A stretch of 20,798 bases of DNA, from the NCBI GenBank assembly GCA_964516635.1, contig CAZEZY010000029.1, positions 1 through 20,798 of the forward strand. Direction: 5' to 3'. The position numbers were made by a program, and so were the translations under genes. The DNA is from CAZEZY01 sp964516635. GTDB taxonomy: Bacteria; Pseudomonadota; Gammaproteobacteria; Burkholderiales; Burkholderiaceae_C. Within the stretch, counting starts at the first letter, position 1; every line of letters starts with the position of its first letter. The notes under the pieces were generated by a model, which was not told where the DNA came from, searched no databases, and saw only the letters and a program-made list of their open reading frames with translations. This document shows positions 1 to 6,740 of the stretch, piece by piece.

Positions 1-55
1 AACCTGCGACCAACGGATTAAAAGTCCGCTGCTCTACCAACTGAGCTAACGACCC
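1..55 (-). tRNA. tRNA-Lys(UUU), 3' part beyond the left edge
   Basis: On the minus strand the sequence begins GGGTCGTTAGCTCAG and reads through the acceptor 5' arm, D arm, anticodon arm and variable loop, stopping in the 5' side of the T arm at position 1. The anticodon loop is CTTTTAA, read from plus position 24 down to 18, with anticodon UUU at 22-20. The flanking five-base stem pairs with one G-U. Base 37 is A (plus 19), as needed for t6A/ct6A. The last ~20 bases, including any encoded CCA, lie outside the window. It sits 42 bp downstream of tcdA on the same strand with no evident promoter of its own. Confidence 0.95.
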
Positions 56-70
56 AACCTTTAACTTTTT

Positions 71-87
71 GCAATCAACTTGGTTGC
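71..87 (-). other. short hairpin between tcdA and tRNA-Lys
   Basis: GCAATCAACTTGGTTGC folds as seven pairs (one T-G) around a three-base loop. On the minus-strand transcript it is followed by AAAAAG rather than a U run, so it does not look like an intrinsic terminator. It may be a processing or stability element between tcdA mRNA and the tRNA, or chance. Confidence 0.3.
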
Positions 88-97
88 TTGCAGAGCC

Positions 98-961
98 TCA
101 GATTATATGCTGTTTTTCGGCTCTTTCAGAGCGCCACCTGTTTTTTGTGCGTTTTTTCTGTGGTGCAGCGAGGGCGCTCATCACATGGCCCGCGGCCACC
201 ATGCCAAAGGCAGCGGTCACGGCCACACTGGACCCATAACCATGACAGTTCAAACTGCCATCGGTTGCCTCACAGGCGTCTGCTGGCAGCCGGACCGATT
301 CGCGACTGAACACACACTCGATGCCCATGGCACCCTGACGTGGCGCTCCATGGTACTTGCGCAGACGCTGACGCAACTGAGCGAGCAAGGGATCGTGGGT
401 GACTTCGGACAGATCCGCCACTTCCACCCGATGGGCCTGCGTCTTGCCACCGGCGGCGCCCACGGTCACAAAACCCACGCCGGACGATGCCGCCCACGCC
501 GCCATCACGGCCTTGGCTGCGCGCTGATCGCAAGCATCCACCACCGCATCGACCGACACGACCTGGCCAGCCTCATCCAGCAAAGCGAGCCAGTTATCGG
601 GGCTGACAAAGTCGTCAATGGTCTGGGTGCAGGCCTGTGGGTGGATCTGGTGGATGCGATCGCTCATGGCGAGCACCTTGGACTGCCCGAGCGTGGACGT
701 GAGGGCATGAACCTGCCGGTTCACGTTGGACTCGGCCACATGGTCCATGTCGATCAGCGTGATCCGGCCCACACCACTGCGGGCCAGCGCCTCGGCCACC
801 CACGAACCGACACCGCCAATGCCCACCACGAGAACATGCGCGTCAAACAGGCGTTGTGCGCCTTCTGACCCATACAGACGGCGCAAGCCACCGAAGCGCC
901 TCTCGGCATCGGCATCCTGCCGTGTAACCACCCCCTCTGACTCGCCTTCACTCACGCTCAA
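98..961 (-). CDS. tcdA: tRNA threonylcarbamoyladenosine dehydratase (TcdA/CsdL)
   Basis: E1-like, ATP-dependent enzyme of the cytoplasm that cyclises t6A37 of ANN-decoding tRNAs to ct6A. The Rossmann/ATP motif VVGIGGVGSWVAEAL lies near residues 45-59. It is followed by TLIDMDHV and NRQVHAL, the adenylation-domain signatures of the YgdL/TcdA branch, and the RRFGGLRRLYG opening matches E. coli TcdA. At ~287 aa it is slightly long because of a basic C-terminal tail (KKRTKNRWR). The start is uncertain: there is no ATG. The given start is TTG at 961; GTG at 955, giving MSEGESE, is equally plausible. Both overlap the end of the upstream transporter gene (stop at 948), implying translational coupling. 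In E. coli TcdA works with the CsdA/CsdE sulfur-transfer pair, so a sulfur transporter next door fits. The family is clear; only the start is in doubt. Confidence 0.93.
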   Translation of the reverse strand: MSVSEGESEGVVTRQDADAERRFGGLRRLYGSEGAQRLFDAHVLVVGIGGVGSWVAEALARSGVGRITLIDMDHVAESNVNRQVHALTSTLGQSKVLAMSDRIHQIHPQACTQTIDDFVSPDNWLALLDEAGQVVSVDAVVDACDQRAAKAVMAAWAASSGVGFVTVGAAGGKTQAHRVEVADLSEVTHDPLLAQLRQRLRKYHGAPRQGAMGIECVFSRESVRLPADACEATDGSLNCHGYGSSVAVTAAFGMVAAGHVMSALAAPQKKRTKNRWRSERAEKQHII

Positions 962-2063
962 TCAACCACATCTGGAACCGGAAGCCACCCAGAGAACCGG
1001 CCACGATCCCCGCGACGGCAAAGAGGCTGGTCAGACTCAGTGTCGAAAGCCCCGACAGGCCCTGGCCCACGGTACACCCCATGGCGGTGACGCCACCCAC
1101 GCCCATGCAGACCGCCCCCACCAGGTGCAGTGCAGTGTCCTGGGTGTTGCGGAACCCCTCCCAGTGGAAGGTACCTGTGGCCAAGGCATACACGAACGCG
1201 CCGAGCACCACCCCGAAAACGGAGACGACGCCCAACGTCAGCACCTTGGAGGCATCGCTGAAATAGATCAGCCAGTCGAGGGTGTATGCCATGGGTGCGG
1301 TGAAGGTCAGGGATTCCATGCGACCGGTATTCGTGGCCAGGTAGACCGACTCCAGCGTCTGGGGATGCTCTTCCACAAACGCCAGATGGCCGGTCACCCA
1401 CCAGAGGGCAGCCACGGCAGCACCGATCCCGATACCGGCGAGCCAGTTGTCCAGCGAGGCGCGGAAATCCCGGCTCATGATGGCCCAGACAATCAGGCTG
1501 AGCCCCACCACCAGCGCCACCGCAAAGGCGCCGCCCGGCATGGCCCATCCCATCTTGGCTGCCAGCCAAAGAGGCAGCGCACTGGTTTGGTCCATGTCGA
1601 AGGCCACCCGGTCAACGGTATTGACACGCAGCACCGCGGTGATGCCGCGCAGGGTGGCAAAGGCGGCGATGCCCATGACCACAAACACCACCAGTGACTT
1701 GAGATTCCCGCCACCGATCCGCACCAGGGTCTTGCTGCCACAACCGGAACCGAGGACCATGCCGAAACCGAAGAGTGCCCCGCCCACAAGAGCCGACAGC
1801 CAGATGACCCGACTCGCCGCGTAGATGGTCTGGACGGGATCGATCCAGCCCAGCATCCCCATGCCGTAGAAAGCCAGCATGGCCACGCCCACGGCCATGC
1901 CCCACATGCGCATGCGCGTCCAGTCGCCCATGTTCACGATATCACTGATGGCGCCCATCGTGCAGAAGTGCGTGCGTTGTGCCACCACACCAAATGCAAA
2001 GGCAACCGCCAGGGCTGCCCACAAGACCTGACCGTACAGGGTTTGAATATCGGAAAGTTCCAT
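948..2063 (-). CDS. YeeE/YedE-family sulfur-compound (thiosulfate-type) transporter
   Basis: Polytopic inner-membrane protein of 371 aa with about nine or ten hydrophobic segments, of the size of single-chain YeeE/TsuA proteins that import thiosulfate. The family signatures are visible: HFCTMGAISD near residue 34, GSGCGSKTLVR near 108 and GCTVGQGLSG near 330. The cysteines in these motifs sit on the membrane path and are implicated in substrate relay in the family. The substrate here is inferred; other YedE-type proteins are linked to selenium or other sulfur species. The ATG at 2063 starts MELSDIQTLY. No Shine-Dalgarno is seen before it, and a GC-rich hairpin abuts it. The gene follows cpoB by 29 bp and overlaps tcdA. 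Confidence 0.88.
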   Translation of the reverse strand: MELSDIQTLYGQVLWAALAVAFAFGVVAQRTHFCTMGAISDIVNMGDWTRMRMWGMAVGVAMLAFYGMGMLGWIDPVQTIYAASRVIWLSALVGGALFGFGMVLGSGCGSKTLVRIGGGNLKSLVVFVVMGIAAFATLRGITAVLRVNTVDRVAFDMDQTSALPLWLAAKMGWAMPGGAFAVALVVGLSLIVWAIMSRDFRASLDNWLAGIGIGAAVAALWWVTGHLAFVEEHPQTLESVYLATNTGRMESLTFTAPMAYTLDWLIYFSDASKVLTLGVVSVFGVVLGAFVYALATGTFHWEGFRNTQDTALHLVGAVCMGVGGVTAMGCTVGQGLSGLSTLSLTSLFAVAGIVAGSLGGFRFQMWLIERE

Positions 2064-2086
2064 GCCGCGGATTGTAGGGCCGCGGC
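2064..2086 (-). promoter_or_regulatory. hairpin and TACAAT box directly before the transporter start
   Basis: GCCGCGG (2064-2070) and CCGCGGC (2080-2086) form a perfect 7-bp stem around a nine-base loop, ending immediately before the ATG at 2063. On the minus strand the loop reads CCCTACAAT. TACAAT (2071-2076) resembles a sigma-70 -10 box, which would place a transcription start at or beside the ATG and give a leaderless message. No convincing -35 is visible at 16-18 bp spacing, and no Shine-Dalgarno lies in the 29-bp gap after cpoB. Either reading, translation-controlling hairpin or leaderless promoter, is inference. Confidence 0.35.
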
Positions 2087-2092
2087 AGGCGA

Positions 2093-2902
2093 TCAGCGCA
2101 TGCGGGACAGACGATCCCTGGCCGTGGCACCGGCCTCGGTTTCAGGATGGAGCTTCACCAGTTCCTGCAAGGCAGCCCGCGCTGCTCGGGCATCCTTCAG
2201 TTCCAGATGACAGTTGGCAATGGCCAGCATGGCTTCTGGTGCTCGGGGATGGCGAGGGGCCAGACCGATCAGCCGCTGGTAGCTCTCGATCGCGGGCTGG
2301 TAGTTGCGAGCCGCGTAATGGGCATTGCCCTGCCAGTACAGGGCAGAAGGCACATAGCCACTGCGCGGAAACTGGGTGATCAGCGCCTCGTACAAGCGAG
2401 CCGCGCCAGCAAAGTCGGACGCTCGCAACGCCACCATGGCCTGTTCGAAGGCCTGAGTTTCTTCCGGCCGCGCCATGAACGTGACGCCGTCCAGCGTCAC
2501 CTGAACCGGTTCGAGCGGCCGCAAGCGCTCGTCGACCGTGACCAGGACGTCTTTCTGGCGCCGCTGCAATTCAGCGATTTCGTGGGTCAGACGCTCGTTG
2601 TGGCCACGCAGTTCGGCCAGTTCACGGCGCAGGCTTTCGACCTGATTGAGCAGATCGAGCGCGCCTCGCCGCAGCGGAACGAGTTCTTCTTCCATGAGGG
2701 CCTTGAACGCCTTCTCCAGCCGGGCATCGGCATCGGCGGCCGCCTGGCGATTGGCCTCGACCCGCCCCCGAAGATCGATGATGGCGCGACGGGCTTCGTC
2801 GTCGCCACCGAACAACTGGGCCTGTGCCGGCAGGATCAGGGCCGACAGGCACAGCGCCAGACCGGCGGGAAGCAGACGCGGCAGAGAAACGGTGCGGTTC
2901 AT
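2093..2902 (-). CDS. cpoB: cell division coordinator CpoB (YbgF), TPR protein
   Basis: Periplasmic TolA-binding protein that links Tol-Pal constriction to PBP1B peptidoglycan synthesis. A Sec signal peptide covers roughly residues 1-29, with predicted cleavage after AQA. Residues ~32-120 are charged heptad-like sequence (ELRGHNERLTHEIAEL), the trimerising coiled coil. Residues ~145-265 hold three TPR units, including ALYWQGNAHY and AMLAIANCHLEL. The 269-aa length is normal. The ATG at 2902 overlaps the pal stop by one base (TGATG), a reinitiation-type junction. The order tolB-pal-cpoB is the conserved distal half of the tol-pal cluster. Confidence 0.95.
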   Translation of the reverse strand: MNRTVSLPRLLPAGLALCLSALILPAQAQLFGGDDEARRAIIDLRGRVEANRQAAADADARLEKAFKALMEEELVPLRRGALDLLNQVESLRRELAELRGHNERLTHEIAELQRRQKDVLVTVDERLRPLEPVQVTLDGVTFMARPEETQAFEQAMVALRASDFAGAARLYEALITQFPRSGYVPSALYWQGNAHYAARNYQPAIESYQRLIGLAPRHPRAPEAMLAIANCHLELKDARAARAALQELVKLHPETEAGATARDRLSRMR

Positions 2903-3456
2903 CAGCGGTAGCTTAACTCAACGCGACGGTTCTGCTGGTGAGCCGTCTCGTCGGAGCCGGCATTGGCGGGCTTCTCCTTGCCGAAACTGACCGACTCCAT
3001 CTGAGCCTCGGTCACGCCGAGCAGCGAGAGCGAACGGCGGACGGCATCGGCACGCTTCTGGCCGAGGGCCAGGTTGTATTCGCGGCCACCGCGCTCATCG
3101 GTATGACCTTCGAGGACCACGCGGCGCTGGCGATCGGCGCTGAGGAAGCGGGCGTGAGCCTCCAGCACGGGCATGTACTGGGCCTTCACGGTGAAATCAT
3201 CGAAATCGAAGTAGATCAGGCGTGACAGGTTGGCCGGCGGCTCGCCCAGTTGTTTGGTGGCCGCCTGCACAGGGGCCACGCTTCGGGTATCGGCAGGGGC
3301 TGAAGCGGCAGGGGCATCGGCGGCAGCCGGCTGAACAGGTACCCCAGTGCGATCTGAAACGGGTACGTTCTCGTCGAGCTTCACACTGGAGCCGCAGGCG
3401 GCCAGGGTGAGTGCCGCGAACACGGCCAGAATCGATTGGGTGATGCGAGTGGTCAT
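2902..3456 (-). CDS. pal: peptidoglycan-associated lipoprotein Pal
   Basis: Outer-membrane lipoprotein that anchors the outer membrane to peptidoglycan and binds TolB. The chosen ATG at 3456 gives MTTRITQSILAVF followed by lipobox LAAC with Cys21, and GGGAG lies five bases upstream. An upstream in-frame start at 3513 would bury the signal peptide and is rejected. After a Pro/Ala-rich linker, the OmpA-like domain starts near YFDFDDF. It contains EGHTDERGGREYNLALG, the peptidoglycan-binding signature, and ends NRRVELSYR as in other Pal proteins. The 184-aa length is typical. The gene is 35 bp after tolB and coupled to cpoB. Confidence 0.97.
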   Translation of the reverse strand: MTTRITQSILAVFAALTLAACGSSVKLDENVPVSDRTGVPVQPAAADAPAASAPADTRSVAPVQAATKQLGEPPANLSRLIYFDFDDFTVKAQYMPVLEAHARFLSADRQRRVVLEGHTDERGGREYNLALGQKRADAVRRSLSLLGVTEAQMESVSFGKEKPANAGSDETAHQQNRRVELSYR

Positions 3457-3491
3457 GATACTCCCGAAAAAAGTGAAGGGAAAAACAAGGA

Positions 3492-4790
3492 TCAACGTTG
3501 AAATGGCCCCCAATCGGGCTCACGCACACTGCCTGGCACACTGGCCAGCCGTGTCTTGATGCGCCCGTCGAGGGTGGTTGTCATGAGCGACTCTCGGCCC
3601 TGAACCTTGGTCGCAAACATGATCAGACGGCTGTTGGGAGCAAAACTCGGGCTCTCGTCAGCCGTGGTGTCCGTGACTTGAGTCACGACACCGCTGGACA
3701 GTTCCATGAGCCGCAACTTGAATGCGCCGGAAACACGGGATACAAAGGCCATCCAGCGACCATCGGGACTGATGGCCGGTGAAATGTTGTAGTTGCCGTC
3801 GAAAGTGACCCGGGTGACTTCAGCACCGGTGGGGGTCATGCGGTAGATCTGGGGCGAACCACCCCGATCGCTGACAAAGTACACCTGACGGCCATCGGGC
3901 GTGAAGGCTGGCTCGGTGTCGATGCCCGTGGTCTGGGTGATCCGCTGCGGCTGACCCCCATTGGCATCCAGCGCGTAGATCTGTGAAGAACCGCCCAGGG
4001 TGAGCGTGGCGAGCAGCAGTCGGCCATCGGGGGACCAGGCGGGCGCGCTGTTCGAACCCCGGAAACTGGCCAGCAGACGACGTCGCCCGGTGGCAATTTC
4101 GTGGGTGTAGATGACGGGCTTGCGCGACTCGAATGACACATAGGCAAGTTGCAGCCCATTTGGCGACCAGGCGGGCGAAATGATGGGCTCCGCGCTGGCG
4201 AGGGCAGCCTGGGCGTTTTCGCCATCGGCATCCGCCACCCACAGGTTGTGACGTTCGGCATGCCTCGACACATAAGCGATCCGGGTGGAAAACACCCCCG
4301 GATGCCCCATGAGTTTCTCGTACACGTAATCGGCGACCCGATGGGCAGCCAGACGAAGGTCGCCTGCAGGCACCGGATAACTGACACCGCCCAGATCCTG
4401 TGCCTTGACCACGTCCCACAAGCGGAATCGGACATCGAACCGGCCATCCGCCAATCGGGTCACACTGCCCGTCACCAGGGCATCGGCGTTGCGGTCGCGC
4501 CAGGGAGCAAGGTCTGGCCTGGCCATCTCGTCGATCACGGTGTTGCCCGCGCCAATCGACCGGAACTGACCGCTGCGCTCCAGGTCGGCGCGGACAATCG
4601 CCGCCACGTCCTGAGGCACACCCGGCGTGACGCGGAAAGGCGCGATGGCGATGGGGATCTGCTGCATGCCAATGCCCGTGACCTCCACCCGGAATTGCGC
4701 AGCTGCCATCGTGGGCCAGCCGAGAGCGGCAACCAGCCCGCCTGCCCCGGTGAAGGAGGCAAACTGGCGGCGGCTGAGCTTCGAAGTCAT
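3492..4790 (-). CDS. tolB: Tol-Pal system beta-propeller protein TolB
   Basis: Periplasmic protein that binds Pal and is released from it by TolA during envelope constriction. An N-terminal TolB domain begins FRVEVTGIGMQQIPIAI. It is followed by five propeller repeats of the SPAWSPNG/APAWSPDG/EPAFTPDG type and the C-terminal REPDWGPF. The ATG at 4790 is chosen because it places SRRQFA at residues 6-11 before a hydrophobic stretch and AAAQ, a twin-arginine-type signal peptide; the mature length then fits the family (432 aa in total). Alternative in-frame starts at 4814 or 4892 would lengthen the signal region. No strong Shine-Dalgarno is visible at 4790. tolQ, tolR and tolA are not upstream; msbA is there, divergent. 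Confidence 0.95.
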   Translation of the reverse strand: MTSKLSRRQFASFTGAGGLVAALGWPTMAAAQFRVEVTGIGMQQIPIAIAPFRVTPGVPQDVAAIVRADLERSGQFRSIGAGNTVIDEMARPDLAPWRDRNADALVTGSVTRLADGRFDVRFRLWDVVKAQDLGGVSYPVPAGDLRLAAHRVADYVYEKLMGHPGVFSTRIAYVSRHAERHNLWVADADGENAQAALASAEPIISPAWSPNGLQLAYVSFESRKPVIYTHEIATGRRRLLASFRGSNSAPAWSPDGRLLLATLTLGGSSQIYALDANGGQPQRITQTTGIDTEPAFTPDGRQVYFVSDRGGSPQIYRMTPTGAEVTRVTFDGNYNISPAISPDGRWMAFVSRVSGAFKLRLMELSSGVVTQVTDTTADESPSFAPNSRLIMFATKVQGRESLMTTTLDGRIKTRLASVPGSVREPDWGPFQR

Positions 4791-4866
4791 GGTGGATGGC
4801 AGGTGAGCTTGCATGGTTCGGAAGGCGATCGGTCGAAGGCACCGGTTCAGGCCGGCAGATGGACCG

Positions 4867-4893
4867 ATAATACCGGACGTGAGTGCTGGCAAA
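4867..4893 (-). promoter_or_regulatory. candidate tolB promoter
   Basis: On the minus strand TATTAT (4867-4872) matches the -10 consensus in five of six bases. TTTGCC (4888-4893) is a weak -35 with a short 15-bp spacer. Transcription would start near 4860, giving a leader of about 70 nt before the tolB ATG. The poor -35 suggests help from an activator, and the tandem repeat at 4894-4914 lies just upstream. Confidence 0.35.
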
Positions 4894-4914
4894 GGGCCCG
4901 AAATGGGCCCGAAA
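4894..4914. repeat. tandem GGGCCCGAAA pair in the tolB-msbA divergent region
   Basis: GGGCCCGAAA occurs at 4894-4903 and again at 4905-4914, an 11-bp period close to one helical turn. Each GGGCCC is itself palindromic. The pair lies between the candidate tolB -10 box and the msbA start, where a regulator could contact both genes. No known operator is recognised, so a binding role is inference. Confidence 0.5.
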
Positions 4915-4928
4915 GTTCCGGGATCGAG

Positions 4929-6740
4929 TTGGTCAGCACAATTCGTTACACGCCTTACACATTTGCCTTGACACCGCCTTCCGCTGCCTCTGGCCTGTCA
5001 GGCCAGCGTACCCTTAACGCCCGGCTGGCCCGGCTGTGGCCTTTTTTCAGGGGCGCCAAGGGTGGCCTTGTGCTGGCTTTTTTGGGTTCGCTGGTCGCAG
5101 CAGCCACCGAACCGGCCATTCCCGCCCTGCTCAAGGCACTGCTGGATGAAGGTTTCACCGAGCGATCCTTCCCGATCTGGATGGTGCCGGTCGCGCTGAT
5201 CGGTCTGTTTGCCATTCGGGGGCTGGCCACTTTCCTCGCCAAGTATGCCCTCAGCTACACCGCCAACGGTGGCATGCTGGCCATGCGTGCGGCCATGTTC
5301 GAACGCTTGAGCCACGCCGACATGAAGCTGTTCAGCGAGCAGAGTGCCAGCAAACTATCCAACACGGTGGTCTATGAGGTGCAGATCGGTTCGACCATGC
5401 TGGTCAATGGATCACTGGCCCTGATTCGCGATGTCCTGACCATCATCGCCTTGCTGGGCTACCTGCTTTTTTTGAACTGGCAGCTGACGCTGATCGTTTT
5501 GACTCTATTCCCCCCGCTGACCTGGGTGATGCGCGTTCTGTCCAAGCGAATCCACCGCATCACTCGGGTCAGTCAGAACGCGACAGACGAACTGGCCTAC
5601 GTGGTTGAAGAAAATGTCCTGGCTCACCGGCTGGTGCGTTTGCACGACGCCACCCAGCAGCAAGCCGCCCGATTTGACCATCTAAGCCATGTGCTGCGCA
5701 GACTCGCGCTGAAATCGACCATCGCAGGTGCGGCCATGGGACCCTTGAGCCAAGTGATGGCCGCTGCAGCGCTATCGGCTGTCATCGCCATGGCCATGTG
5801 GCAAAGCACCACCACCGGTGTCACGGTGGGCGCATTTGTGGGCTTTATAACGGCCATGCTGATGCTGATCACCCCCATCCGGCAACTGGCTGAACTCGCT
5901 GGCACCATCACGAGAGGCCTGGCCGCCCTGGAACGGGGCCTGGAGCTGATAGAAGACGTTCCCCTGCAGGCTGAAGGTGTTCACCAGCAGGATCGGGTCA
6001 ACGGGGACATCCGGTTCGAAGACGTCTGGGTCCGCTACGACGGCAAAGACACGGATGCCCTGAAAGGCATTGCATTGGCCATGGTGCCGGGCGAGGTGGT
6101 GGCGCTGGTGGGTCCCTCCGGATCTGGCAAGACCACGCTGGCCAACCTGCTCCCGCGCTTCGTGGAAACCAGCGAGGGCACGGTACGGCTGGACGGCGTA
6201 CCGCTGACTGACTGGAAACTGAGCAGCCTTCGAAGGCAGTTTGCCATGGTGAGCCAGGACGTGGTCATGTTCAATGACACCCTGGCAGCCAACGTGGCAC
6301 TGGGGGCCGAGCTGGACGAAGCCCGCGTGCGCAACGCCCTGGCGTCGGCCAATCTGGACGAACTGGTGGCCAGTCTTCCACTGGGCATACACACCCCGGT
6401 CGGCCACAATGCCACCGAACTGTCTGGAGGGCAACGCCAGCGCCTGGCGATTGCCCGCGCCATCTACAAGGATGCGCCCATCCTCATTCTGGACGAAGCC
6501 ACCTCCGCGCTGGACAACGAGTCGGAGCGTCTGGTGCAGGAGGCGCTGAACCGACTCATGCGGGGCCGCACCACCCTGGTGATTGCTCACCGCCTCAGCA
6601 CCATCGAGCACGCCGATCGGGTGGTGGTGCTGGTTCAGGGCGAAATCGCCGAACAGGGCACCCATGCCGAACTGCTGGCCATGGGAGGGGTGTATGCCCG
6701 GCTGCACGCACAGAGTCAGGGCGGTGTGCTGGCCGAGTGA
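4929..6740 (+). CDS. msbA: MsbA-type lipid A export ABC transporter (permease-ATPase half-transporter)
   Basis: Homodimeric inner-membrane flippase that moves lipid A-core to the periplasmic leaflet. The N-terminal exporter-type membrane domain (to about residue 350) carries the VAAATEPAIPALLKALLDEGF region typical of beta/gammaproteobacterial MsbA. The ATPase domain has Walker A GPSGSGKT (395-402), LSGGQ (498-502), Walker B ILILDEA with D522/E523, and the H-loop His554. The frame stays open far upstream, but that part is antisense to tolB. No ATG or GTG exists between there and the first membrane helix. TTG at 4929, with GGGA five bases upstream, gives 603 aa and is the best start; TTG at 4968 is the alternative. 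The gene stops exactly where rng, on the other strand, stops. Confidence 0.92.
   Translation: MVSTIRYTPYTFALTPPSAASGLSGQRTLNARLARLWPFFRGAKGGLVLAFLGSLVAAATEPAIPALLKALLDEGFTERSFPIWMVPVALIGLFAIRGLATFLAKYALSYTANGGMLAMRAAMFERLSHADMKLFSEQSASKLSNTVVYEVQIGSTMLVNGSLALIRDVLTIIALLGYLLFLNWQLTLIVLTLFPPLTWVMRVLSKRIHRITRVSQNATDELAYVVEENVLAHRLVRLHDATQQQAARFDHLSHVLRRLALKSTIAGAAMGPLSQVMAAAALSAVIAMAMWQSTTTGVTVGAFVGFITAMLMLITPIRQLAELAGTITRGLAALERGLELIEDVPLQAEGVHQQDRVNGDIRFEDVWVRYDGKDTDALKGIALAMVPGEVVALVGPSGSGKTTLANLLPRFVETSEGTVRLDGVPLTDWKLSSLRRQFAMVSQDVVMFNDTLAANVALGAELDEARVRNALASANLDELVASLPLGIHTPVGHNATELSGGQRQRLAIARAIYKDAPILILDEATSALDNESERLVQEALNRLMRGRTTLVIAHRLSTIEHADRVVVLVQGEIAEQGTHAELLAMGGVYARLHAQSQGGVLAE

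Noticed and set aside
71..87. Intrinsic terminator for tcdA
   Set aside because: The stem is followed by A residues on the transcript, not U residues.
3457..3513. Upstream start for Pal adding 19 residues
   Set aside because: It would place a second hydrophobic stretch before the lipoprotein signal and overlap tolB; the start at 3456 has a good Shine-Dalgarno and correct lipobox spacing.
4149..4928. 260-codon open extension upstream of MsbA in the same frame
   Set aside because: It is antisense to tolB, has no MsbA-like or other family sequence, and is the kind of long open frame common opposite genes in GC-rich DNA.
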